DNA of 33,937 nt, taken from NCBI GenBank assembly GCA_034437075.1, contig DAOTVD010000209.1:1-33937 (forward strand). Direction: 5' to 3'. Made by a program: the position numbers and the translations under genes. Shown here in pieces: positions 24,924 through 32,413 of the stretch (within the stretch, counting starts at the first letter, position 1; each line of letters begins with the position of its first letter). Under the pieces are notes generated by a model, which was given only the letters and a program-made list of their open reading frames with translations, did no database searches and had not been told where the DNA came from. This stretch comes from DAOTVD01 sp034437075 (lineage in GTDB: Bacteria > Chloroflexota > Anaerolineae > Aggregatilineales > J027).

Positions 24924-26675
24924 ATGCAGCGTATTCTGGTTGTTGAAGATAACCCTGATGTTCTACAGTCCGTTAGCGATGCATTAGCCTTCGAAGGCTA
25001 CGAAGTCCTGGAAGCGGAAGATGGCTTACGAGCCGTGCAGTTGATCCGCGAAGAACGCCCAGACCTGATCCTGTGTGATATTATGCTGCCCATCATGGAC
25101 GGCTATGAAGTGCTGGAAGAAATCCAAAGCGACTCCGAAACTGCGATTATCCCTTTCATTTTCATGACATCCAAACGCGAGACCCAAGACATCCGCAAGG
25201 GGATGGCCTTGGGTGCCGATGATTACCTCACCAAGCCCTTTTCGCCGGACGAAATGCTATCGGCAGTGCGGGGGCGTTTGCAGAAAAACGCTCGCCTGGC
25301 GGAGCAACGCTTGCGGACGCTCTCGGGGCATTTGGTGCAAGCCCAAGAGCGCGAACGGCGCTACATCGCGGGCGAATTGCATAGCCAGTTGGGCCAAATC
25401 GCGGCTGGTTTGCGTGTGCTGCTGGGCACTGCGCGGCGCGCTACCACCGATCGTGAGGCGGCGGCGCCCATTGATGAAGCGCTCTCGCTTGTGGACGAAC
25501 TGCATGAGCGAGTGGGTAATCTGTCGGTTGATTTGCGCCCGCCCATCCTCGACCAACTGGGCTTGTTACCCGCATTGTTGCAATATTTTCAGCGCTATAC
25601 CCTGCGTACCAACGTTCGTGTCGATTTCCGGCATACGGGTATCGAAGGACGTTTTGCGCCAGACCTGGAAATTGCGGTTTTTCGCATCATCCAAGAGAGC
25701 CTGACCAACGTTGCCCAGCACACCAGCGTTGCAGCGGTGCGGGTGCAATTATGGCGGGAAGAGGATGAGATCGTCATCGAAGTGGAGGATGGCGGCAGCG
25801 GCTTCAACCTGGATGCCATGGCTAAGTCGGGCGATACTGTCGGCCTGTACACGATGCAAGAACACGCGCAGGCGGTCGGGGGGCAATTGACCATCGCCAC
25901 CGCACGCGGGGCCGGTACGCGGGTGATCGCGCGGTTTCCGGTGCACGCGGGGGTAACCCCACAACAGGACGGCTTCGCAATGGGGGAGGTCGTGCGTGCG
26001 CCACAAAACCACAAGCCCGCGCTACCCGTGCAAGATTTGCGCGTGGTGCTGGCCGATAGCCACGAACTCATCCGGCGCGGGCTTAAGATGTTGCTCTCCG
26101 AAATTGATAGCCTACGCATCGTGGGCGAAACGACATCCCCCGAAGAAACGCTGCACTTGGTGCGCCATCTGAAGCCGGATATTCTGGTCGCCGATTTGCA
26201 TTTGACGCTGGCCTTGCTGCCGCAAGCTATCGACGCGGATCGTTGGCCGTCTATTTTGGTGCTATCCGCCGATGAGGATGAGGCGTATATCGTGGAAGCT
26301 CTGCGCCAGGGCGTGTTGGGTTTTGTGTTGAAAGATAGTGCCCACGATGACATCATCCAAGCGATTTATGGCGTGGCGAATGGGCATCGGTATCTGAGCC
26401 AAACGCTGACGGATCGGGTGATTGAGTGGTATATCAACGTGCAACAAGCCGAAGATGCCACCCTGAGCGCTTATGGCACCCTGACGGAACGTGAGCGCGA
26501 AATCTTCGACTTGATTATTGATGGCACCACCAGCGCCGAAATCGCCGACCAACTGGTCATCAGCCCGCGCACCGTGGAAACCCACCGCGCGAACATCATG
26601 CGCAAGCTGGGCTTGCGTAACCAAACCGACCTTATCCGCTATGCGATGAAGCGCGGCCTCATTTCGGCAGATTAA
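24924..26675 (+). CDS. REC - histidine kinase - REC - LuxR-type HTH hybrid regulator
   Basis: The 583-residue protein packs a whole phosphorelay and its output into one chain. It has receiver 1 (1-120; Asp52, Lys104), HisKA_3 with His153 in ERRYIAGELHSQLG, HATPase_c (about 245-340; QESLTNVAQH N box with Asn262, DGGSGF, GLYTMQEHAQAVGG), receiver 2 (about 372-490; Asp424 in LVADLHL) and a NarL/LuxR helix-turn-helix (about 517-578; TEREREIF, SPRTVETHRANIMRKLGL). Receiver 2 lacks the usual 'MPG' after the Asp, so it may signal atypically. The frame is open to a TTG at 24915 (three codons more); I use the ATG at 24924 that starts the receiver. No clear ribosome-binding site is present at either. 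It lacks transmembrane segments. It lies 195 bp upstream of the archaellum operon on the same strand and is a plausible regulator of it (inference). The protein at 19770-21500 is a degenerate paralogue. Confidence 0.92.
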   Translation: MQRILVVEDNPDVLQSVSDALAFEGYEVLEAEDGLRAVQLIREERPDLILCDIMLPIMDGYEVLEEIQSDSETAIIPFIFMTSKRETQDIRKGMALGADDYLTKPFSPDEMLSAVRGRLQKNARLAEQRLRTLSGHLVQAQERERRYIAGELHSQLGQIAAGLRVLLGTARRATTDREAAAPIDEALSLVDELHERVGNLSVDLRPPILDQLGLLPALLQYFQRYTLRTNVRVDFRHTGIEGRFAPDLEIAVFRIIQESLTNVAQHTSVAAVRVQLWREEDEIVIEVEDGGSGFNLDAMAKSGDTVGLYTMQEHAQAVGGQLTIATARGAGTRVIARFPVHAGVTPQQDGFAMGEVVRAPQNHKPALPVQDLRVVLADSHELIRRGLKMLLSEIDSLRIVGETTSPEETLHLVRHLKPDILVADLHLTLALLPQAIDADRWPSILVLSADEDEAYIVEALRQGVLGFVLKDSAHDDIIQAIYGVANGHRYLSQTLTDRVIEWYINVQQAEDATLSAYGTLTEREREIFDLIIDGTTSAEIADQLVISPRTVETHRANIMRKLGLRNQTDLIRYAMKRGLISAD

Positions 26676-26870
26676 GGGCCCCCGCGCCGCTCATCTTGCA
26701 TTAATTTTTTATTAAATCAGCTTTAAGCCCCCCCTTTACGTAACTTCTCTCACCTGTTTTACGGGTTTTACTAGCGCGAAATACGGCCCTACCCGCATAT
26801 ACATTAAATTTGAATTGTCCGATACTGAAGATAATCTGCTATCTGTTCGATTTATGACAAGGATAACGAC

Positions 26871-27437
26871 ATGTTTAATCAATTCTTCCGCAACGAAAAA
26901 GGCCAGAACGCGCTCGAAACCGCCATTATTCTGATCGCCTTTATCGTGGTCGCCTCTGTGTTCGCATTCGCGATTCTCTCCGCTGGCACGTCCTCTACTG
27001 AAGAAGGCGAAGAAGCCATCTACGAAGGTCTGGAAAATGTGCAGTCCTCAATGAACATTCGTGGCGCGGTCATCGCCCAGGATACAACTGGTACCGGCAA
27101 TGTCGAAAATATCGTGTTTACCGTCGCCATCGTGGGTGGCAACCCGGTTGATCTGACCGACTCCAGCGGTGACAACGTCGTCGTCATTGGTTATCGTGAC
27201 GCTGCGCAAATCCTCAACGAAGTCGATTGGACCACCGCGTGGGTCGGCACCAATGACGGCGATAATATGCTCGAAGATGGCGAACTGGCCGAAATTACCG
27301 TTGATCTGGCCGGCCTAACCACGCCGCTGTCCACCAATACCGAATTCACCATCGAAGTAAAGCCCCCCACAGGCGCGATCTTCCGCGTGAACCGCACCAC
27401 CCCCGCCGCTATCGAAACGGTGATGGAACTCCGCTAA
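26871..27437 (+). CDS. arlB: Archaellin (archaeal-type flagellin) with class III signal peptide
   Basis: The 188-residue product is a major archaellum filament subunit. The short leader ends MFNQFFRNEKG at residue 11, and the mature protein begins QNALETAIILIAFIVVASVF, the N-terminal helix of euryarchaeal-type archaellins. The downstream part also follows that family: SAGTSSTEEGEEAIYEGLEN, a VENIVFTV strand, the WVGTNDGDNMLEDGELAEIT motif and 'EVKPPTGA...NRTTPA' near the end. A prepilin peptidase would cut after Gly11; Glu16 at +5 is also a type IV pilin feature. AAGGA lies about 7 nt before the ATG. The 195-bp upstream gap is AT-rich near the gene (possible -10 GATAAT at 26830-26835) without a confident -35. 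It is the first gene of a seven-gene-plus operon, and only one archaellin copy is seen, while archaea often have several. Confidence 0.9.
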   Translation: MFNQFFRNEKGQNALETAIILIAFIVVASVFAFAILSAGTSSTEEGEEAIYEGLENVQSSMNIRGAVIAQDTTGTGNVENIVFTVAIVGGNPVDLTDSSGDNVVVIGYRDAAQILNEVDWTTAWVGTNDGDNMLEDGELAEITVDLAGLTTPLSTNTEFTIEVKPPTGAIFRVNRTTPAAIETVMELR

Positions 27438-27484
27438 TGAACCTACCGGCATCCGGTGAGTGGGGCTGCGGCCCTGCTCGCCCT

Positions 27485-27512
27485 GGCTGGTGGGGCGCTT
27501 CGCTCGCCAGCC
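27485..27512 (+). other. Hairpin between arlB and the rest of the archaellum operon
   Basis: GGCTGG (27485-27490) pairs with CCAGCC (27507-27512), with an inner GCG/CGC pairing around CTT. It sits in the only sizeable gap of the operon (132 bp). No T-run follows, so it may be a partial attenuator or an mRNA-processing or stability site, which would let archaellin be made in excess of the motor proteins. Confidence 0.35.
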
Positions 27513-27569
27513 GCCCGGCTTTGTAACCTTTCGCCCGCGATGATCTGAACGGCAATCAGGAGACCCACG

Positions 27570-28349
27570 ATGAATGACCTGGAACGGCGCGTCCAAGTAC
27601 TCGAAGAAGAATGCCAGATTTTGAAAAACCAGATACACGCGACGCTGTTGATGCTCCAAGAAGCCGTCCTCACCAACGCCTACCCCGCCCTGCGCGCTCA
27701 GGATGGCTCGCCCCAGCCGCCCGAAGTGCCACAGCCCGTGAAGCAAGTTCGCCTCAGCCAAGACCCAGCCCCATCCGCCGCGCCGCCAGAGCAAGCTGCC
27801 GTGGTGCAGCAAATCCGCCCCCAGGCGCAACCGCCCCTGGCCGAGATTGCCCAGCCAGAGCCCAGGCAAGCGCCCGCATCCGTCCCAGGGTCAGATAACG
27901 TGCACCCGAATTATATCGACTGGGATCGGCAGCGCGAACTCGAAGCCTGGGCCGAAGAACAGGTCACCCGTTTTGGCATCGCGCGCACAGCAACGCTCAT
28001 CGGCGATTATGCGCAGCAAGGGCATTTTTCATCCGCCGAGCAAGCTGCTTTGGCGGCGTTTTTATCCTATTTCGAAGAACCAAAGCTTGACGATTCCACC
28101 GCGCAATTTATCGCCGGCCAGGCCGAAGCCCAACAGGCCGACCAACCTGCCGCTGTCCGTCCCTTTGATCCCTTATGGGAAGACCTCGACTCACGCTACG
28201 AAGATGAGCAGGTTTATCCTCGCTATCAACGTAACCAGCGCGCGCAGCCTGCGCCCGATGATGACGCACCACGGAATATGGTGCTGCGCTTGATTGCCGG
28301 TATCCAGAATGCCGGAGCGGGTATCGAATGGAGAAAAGGCAATGGATAA
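27570..28349 (+). CDS. Coiled-coil archaellum accessory protein with ArlD/ArlE-like segment
   Basis: The 259-residue protein begins with a coiled coil (about 1-32, MNDLERRVQVLEEECQILKN) and a long Pro/Gln/Ala-rich linker (45-110). A compact helical segment follows at 118-170: W127, 'EEQVTRFGIARTATLIGDYA', 'QQGHFSSAEQAALAAFLSYF'. Its spacing (W..., V..G...A..., Y...G.[FI]S....) resembles the archaeal FlaD/E (ArlD/E) domain, whose members show 'W..FLV...G...A...LEYY..IGWIS..V...L'. In archaea, ArlC/D/E form the cytoplasmic ring around the ATPase and link to chemotaxis through CheF. The gene occupies the expected C/D/E position between arlB and the F/G genes. The domain call is pattern-based and unverified. 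The acidic, charged C-terminus is unassigned. Its stop overlaps the next gene by 8 bp. Confidence 0.6.
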   Translation: MNDLERRVQVLEEECQILKNQIHATLLMLQEAVLTNAYPALRAQDGSPQPPEVPQPVKQVRLSQDPAPSAAPPEQAAVVQQIRPQAQPPLAEIAQPEPRQAPASVPGSDNVHPNYIDWDRQRELEAWAEEQVTRFGIARTATLIGDYAQQGHFSSAEQAALAAFLSYFEEPKLDDSTAQFIAGQAEAQQADQPAAVRPFDPLWEDLDSRYEDEQVYPRYQRNQRAQPAPDDDAPRNMVLRLIAGIQNAGAGIEWRKGNG

Positions 28350-28851
28350 GGCAATTACCACCGCGCTCTTGATCGTCATCAGTATGGTGATGGTGCTCTT
28401 GCTCTTTAACGCAGCGTATCCCGCGATTATCGAAGGCGGCGATGCCATCAACAGCATGAGTGACCGCACGAGTAATCGGCTACGTACGCATATTACAGTG
28501 ATACATATTAGCAGCGAGCAAGACCCAACCGGCAATTGGTACGACCATAACGCCAACACCACCGTGGATGTTTTCGCCTGGGTGAAGAACACCGGCACGA
28601 CACGCATCCCGGCGATGGATCAACTCGATCTCTTTTTTGGCCCGCAAACAGACTTCCAGCGCATTCCGCACGAAAGCGCCGCCGGGAGCGGCCCATATTG
28701 GTCTTGGCACTTGGAAAACGACACCGCCTGGAACCCAACGGCCACGCTGCGTATTACCATTCATCACCCCGGCACGCTACCCGCCGGGCGCTACTTCCTG
28801 CGCGTGGTCACGCCCGATGGCAGCATAAGCGAGACCTTTCTGGGGATATAG
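28342..28851 (+). CDS. ArlF/ArlG-like archaellum stator protein
   Basis: The frame opens at 28294, but the ATG at 28342 has GGAG 8 nt upstream and starts directly with the membrane helix, so I take it (169 residues). It overlaps the previous stop by 8 bp. A pilin-like N-terminal helix (3-30, AITTALLIVISMVMVLLLFN) is followed by 'SMSDRTSNRLRTHITVIHIS' and a beta-rich domain containing WVKNTGTTRI (80-89). The combination of a pilin-like helix, an '[RK]L.T.I.[IV]I' segment and an '[IV]KNTG...[IL]' strand marks archaeal ArlF/ArlG proteins. These form heterofilaments that contact the S-layer and act as the stator. By position this would be ArlF, while the KNTG strand recalls ArlG, so I leave the symbol open. 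No class III cleavage site is obvious. Confidence 0.75.
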   Translation: MDKAITTALLIVISMVMVLLLFNAAYPAIIEGGDAINSMSDRTSNRLRTHITVIHISSEQDPTGNWYDHNANTTVDVFAWVKNTGTTRIPAMDQLDLFFGPQTDFQRIPHESAAGSGPYWSWHLENDTAWNPTATLRITIHHPGTLPAGRYFLRVVTPDGSISETFLGI

Positions 28852-28861
28852 GGGGTAGACG

Positions 28862-29968
28862 ATGGAATCGGTGTTGAGCGGCTTTGTGATCGTTTTTCTG
28901 GCGCTGTTTGCATTGTTCACGCTTTCCGGCGTGGTGCTAGTGGCACACGAGACGGCCACGCTGAATTGGGTGGCCATGCAAGATGACGCGCTAGAAACCT
29001 TCCAGACCCGCCTGGCAGCGGGCCAACCCCACACCACCCATGCCGGAAACACGGTGCAATGGCCGCTCTATAACGAAGGTGGCGTCCGGTTATACGATTT
29101 TGCCGCCTGGGATGTCATCGTGACCACTTCGGCTGATTATGCGGCGCGCTGGTTACCTTATGATCCAGCAGGTGGGCCAGGGACTTGGCATGTCGCCGCC
29201 ATCCAGCAACGCCCGGGCGAAGCCGAAATCTATGACCCCGGCATATTCAATCCTGGTGAGACGTTGGTGTTGCAGGCGCATTTGCCCTACGGCGTATCCG
29301 CCGCTAGTACGTTGCATATTGCACTCGCGACGGCGGATGGATTACGCCTGCAACAGATACTGCAAGCCAATGCTATGCCGAGCTTGGTGACGCAAAGACC
29401 GATAGTGCTTGCGGCAGGCGAAACAATCACCCTAACGGCAGATATTTTGGCTGCTACGGATGACGATGACCCAATAGGTGATTTGACCTACACTCTGCTG
29501 GCCGCGCCCCTGGCCGGAACGCTCGCCCCGGCAAGCTTCACCCAAGCCGACTTGGACGCTGGGGCGGTTACATACACCCATACGGGCAGCGGCGACGATA
29601 GTTTTAGCTTAACGCTCAGCGATGGCAAAGATACAGTCGGCCCCTTTACGGTCGATGTTCAGATCGACGAAGCGCCAACCCTGACCCGCAACACCGGCTT
29701 GGCAGTACCCCAAGGTGGCCAGGCGATCATTCAGAATATCCAATTGGCCGCTAGCGATGTCGATACGCCCCCGCAAGATTTGGTCTATACGCTGACTAGC
29801 CCGCCCACTTTGGGCCTGCTGAGTTTGGGCGACACATTCACGCAAGCGCAGATCGACGCCGGATTGCTGACCTACGAGCAAACCAGCAGCGGGGCGGATA
29901 GTTTTGCTTTTACCGTCACAGATGGCCGCAGCCAGATTGGCCCTTTTGAATTTTTCGTGAGCAATTGA
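28862..29968 (+). CDS. ArlF/ArlG-like stator protein fused to two CSPG (cadherin-like) repeats
   Basis: The 368-residue protein has an N-terminal membrane helix (5-28, LSGFVIVFLALFALFTLSGV) and a beta domain (about 55-170) with the 'YNEGGVRLYDFAAWDVIVTT' strand pair typical of ArlF/G proteins ('N.G...L.DF...DVIV'). Two related extensions of about 95 residues each (about 175-268 and 272-368) follow. Both contain a 'DILAATDDDDP'/'IQLAASDVDTPP' calcium-type acidic loop, an 'L.YTL....P..G.L' strand, an 'FTQA[DQ][LI]DAG..TY' segment and a 'DSF.[LF]T[LV][ST]DG' strand. These are the hallmarks of CSPG/cadherin-like adhesion repeats. Archaeal ArlF/G are about 130-200 residues and lack such repeats. 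The gene begins 10 bp after the previous stop. A role in anchoring the motor to the bacterial envelope is inferred. Confidence 0.72.
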   Translation: MESVLSGFVIVFLALFALFTLSGVVLVAHETATLNWVAMQDDALETFQTRLAAGQPHTTHAGNTVQWPLYNEGGVRLYDFAAWDVIVTTSADYAARWLPYDPAGGPGTWHVAAIQQRPGEAEIYDPGIFNPGETLVLQAHLPYGVSAASTLHIALATADGLRLQQILQANAMPSLVTQRPIVLAAGETITLTADILAATDDDDPIGDLTYTLLAAPLAGTLAPASFTQADLDAGAVTYTHTGSGDDSFSLTLSDGKDTVGPFTVDVQIDEAPTLTRNTGLAVPQGGQAIIQNIQLAASDVDTPPQDLVYTLTSPPTLGLLSLGDTFTQAQIDAGLLTYEQTSSGADSFAFTVTDGRSQIGPFEFFVSN

Positions 29969-29983
29969 ACGGCGAGGTGCAAG

Positions 29984-30703
29984 ATGTTAGACCAGATTGA
30001 ACGATCCGAAGAAGATCAACGCCAGTTCATGTCGTCCGGCAATGCCGAGTTAGATGAAAAAATCGGCGGAGGGTTGCCCTTGGGCGCGCTCACGCTCATC
30101 GAAGGCGGCTCTGGGGCGGGCAAGTCCGTAGTGGCCCAACAGATCACCTGGGGCGCGTTGCAACAAGGGCTCACGGTGGCCATGTTCACCAGCGAGAGCA
30201 CCGTGCGCAGCCTGGTTCGTCAGATGCAAAGCATCGACCTGGATGTGCTGGATTTCCTGCTGATGGCCCGCATTAAAATCTACCCGGTCGAGTTATCACA
30301 CCTGGGCGAGTACGCGCCGACGGCCTTGCTGCAAGCCATGCGCCGCGAAGCGCACCACGATTTGCTGGTGGTCGATTCCTTTACGGCGGCTTTGAACAGT
30401 GTATCTGGTAATTCGCCCGTGATCCGCTATTTCGAGCAAAGCAAGCGCATGACCGACACGGGCACAAGTATCATTAACGTGTTGCATTCCTATGCGCTAG
30501 AAGAAACGCTGATGAACCCCCTACGCGGGATGTGTGACGTCCATCTGCGCTTACGCTCCGAGCAAGACGGTCAGCGGATCGTCAAAACGTTAGAAGTGTT
30601 AAAAGTGCGCGGGGGTGGGGGCGTTACGGGGGCCGTGGTCGGTTTCGAAGTCGAACCCGGTTGGGGGCTGCGTATCATCCCCATTAGCAAGGCGAGGGGC
30701 TAA
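29984..30703 (+). CDS. arlH: Archaellum KaiC-like ATPase ArlH
   Basis: The 239-residue protein is a single RecA/KaiC-type ATPase domain. Walker A is GGSGAGKS (41-48), Walker B is DLLVVD (126-131), and the family's 'MSSGNAELDEKIGGGLP' N-terminal motif is present. In archaea ArlH binds ArlI as a ring, and its nucleotide and autophosphorylation state controls assembly. Length is as expected (about 230). GAGGTG lies 4 nt before the ATG, and the gene starts 15 bp after the preceding stop. ArlI follows after 3 bp. The place in the order F/G-H-I-J, rather than in a circadian kai context, makes ArlH the specific call. Confidence 0.9.
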   Translation: MLDQIERSEEDQRQFMSSGNAELDEKIGGGLPLGALTLIEGGSGAGKSVVAQQITWGALQQGLTVAMFTSESTVRSLVRQMQSIDLDVLDFLLMARIKIYPVELSHLGEYAPTALLQAMRREAHHDLLVVDSFTAALNSVSGNSPVIRYFEQSKRMTDTGTSIINVLHSYALEETLMNPLRGMCDVHLRLRSEQDGQRIVKTLEVLKVRGGGGVTGAVVGFEVEPGWGLRIIPISKARG

Positions 30704-30706
30704 GCG

Positions 30707-32413
30707 ATGGCACACACCGTCTTTCCGTTCGCTTTGCCTTTGGAGGCTGGTAGCGCCACGCCGCAGCTAACCTGGGAAGAAGTCGCGCCGCATTTGCCCG
30801 AAGAACTGCACGCGGCCTGCGCACAGTCCGCCTTTTTGCGCGATTATGTGCTGTGCTTGCCCTTGGATGACATCGGCATCCCCGATTATTACACCAAGCC
30901 CGCCCGCCGCCTGAGCGATCTGGAATATCGCAACCTCATTTACCCGATTGCCGAAGGGCTGTTCGTGCATATTTACCCGGATACGTCCGGCGCGCGCGAC
31001 CATCATGTGTCTATCGAACCGTCATCCGTGGTGGATGTCAACGCGCTGATGCCGCTGGTGGAAGATCGGCTGGTGACGTGGGCCGAAGATATTGGGCGTA
31101 TTGCTGACCCCGACGAGAAAAAAGCATTTCTGTTGCAATTGGTCGATCATATCTGCACAACGGCGCCGGTTGCGGCGGGCGCGCGGCGGGCGAATGCGCC
31201 TATACCCGTGACCCAACGCGAACTGGAGGCCCTGCGCTATCGCGTCGTGCGCGACAAAGTCGGCCTGGGGATTTTGCAACCGCTTTTGCTCGACCCGTTC
31301 ATCGAGGACATCAGTTGCAGCGGCGTGGGGCATATTTTCATCGAGCACAAGATTTTCAAAAGCGTGCAATCGTCCATCGTTTTTCAAACCCACGATGAAG
31401 TCGATGATTTTGCGGTGTGGCTGGGCGAGTGGATCAAGAGCCCGGTGACGGTGCGTAACCCGCTCGTGGACGCGGTTCTGCCGGATGGCTCGCGCATCAA
31501 TATCGTGTATGGGCGCGAGATTTCGAAGCGCGGCAGCAATTTTACGATCCGTAAAGCGGGCGGCACGCCGACCAGCGTGTTAGAACTCATCGAGTTCGGC
31601 ACCATGAATTATCTGATGGCGGCGTATTTGTCGTTTATGCTCGAAGCTGGCATGAATTTGTTTGTGGTCGGCGCGACGGCCTCCGGCAAGACCACGACCC
31701 TTAACGCGATTAGCACGTTTCTGAAGCCGGACGCCAAAATCGTGACGATTGAAGATACGCCGGAAGTCCAGGTGCCGCATCAAAACTGGGTACAGGAAGT
31801 CACCCGGCATATGGGCAGCGACTCGAAGGGCGGCGAAGTGGGCATGTTCGAGCTTCTGAAGGCCGCCTTGCGGCAACGCCCCGACCGCATCATCGTCGGC
31901 GAAATCCGCAGTGTGGAAGCGGGCGTGGCCTTCCAGGCCATGCAAACTGGGCATGGCGTCATGTCTACATTTCATGCCGCCAGCGTCGAAAAACTCATCC
32001 AGCGCTTGACCGGCGAGCCCATCAACATCCCCAAAACGTATATCGACAGCTTGAATCTGGCGCTGATCCAGTCTGCTGTCCGCCTGGCAGATGGGCGCGC
32101 CGCGCGGCGCGTGATGAGCATTAACGAGATCATCGGCTATGACCCTGTCTCGGAAAGTTTTTCGTTTTTAGAAGCGTTTCGCTGGAACCCGGCGACGGAC
32201 GTTTTCGAATTTCCCGGCTATATGAATAGCTATCTGTTAGAGCAGCATATCGCGATCAAGCGCGGCATTCCGCCCCACCAGCGCAAATCAATCTACAAAG
32301 ACTTGAAGCGGCGCGCACAAATCTTCGAAAAGCTGCACCAAGAAAAGGGTGTGACGGATTTCTATGAGTTCTTCCAAATCCTCGCCGAAGCGCGGCGACA
32401 GAACCTCCTTTAA
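30707..32413 (+). CDS. arlI: Archaellum motor ATPase ArlI
   Basis: The 568-residue secretion-type ATPase powers both assembly and rotation of archaella. The N-terminal half (about 1-260) is the membrane-facing helical domain plus the PilT/GspE-like N-domain (QPLLLDPFIEDISCSGVGHI). The C-terminal ATPase has Walker A GATASGKT (322-329), an Asp-box region (ED at 349-350), Walker B RPDRIIVGEIR (391-401, catalytic Glu399) and the His box TGHGVMSTFHAAS (414-426). The long N-terminal region and lack of a zinc motif separate it from bacterial PilB/PilT, and the adjacent arlH and arlJ settle the assignment against Tad-pilus TadA. The arlJ start lies inside the last 50 bp of this gene, pointing to coupled translation. 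Confidence 0.9.
   Translation: MAHTVFPFALPLEAGSATPQLTWEEVAPHLPEELHAACAQSAFLRDYVLCLPLDDIGIPDYYTKPARRLSDLEYRNLIYPIAEGLFVHIYPDTSGARDHHVSIEPSSVVDVNALMPLVEDRLVTWAEDIGRIADPDEKKAFLLQLVDHICTTAPVAAGARRANAPIPVTQRELEALRYRVVRDKVGLGILQPLLLDPFIEDISCSGVGHIFIEHKIFKSVQSSIVFQTHDEVDDFAVWLGEWIKSPVTVRNPLVDAVLPDGSRINIVYGREISKRGSNFTIRKAGGTPTSVLELIEFGTMNYLMAAYLSFMLEAGMNLFVVGATASGKTTTLNAISTFLKPDAKIVTIEDTPEVQVPHQNWVQEVTRHMGSDSKGGEVGMFELLKAALRQRPDRIIVGEIRSVEAGVAFQAMQTGHGVMSTFHAASVEKLIQRLTGEPINIPKTYIDSLNLALIQSAVRLADGRAARRVMSINEIIGYDPVSESFSFLEAFRWNPATDVFEFPGYMNSYLLEQHIAIKRGIPPHQRKSIYKDLKRRAQIFEKLHQEKGVTDFYEFFQILAEARRQNLL

Noticed and set aside
28294..28341. Earlier ATG for the first ArlF/G-like protein
   Set aside because: It would add a hydrophilic leader before the membrane helix and overlap the upstream gene by 56 bp, whereas the ATG at 28342 has GGAG at ideal spacing.
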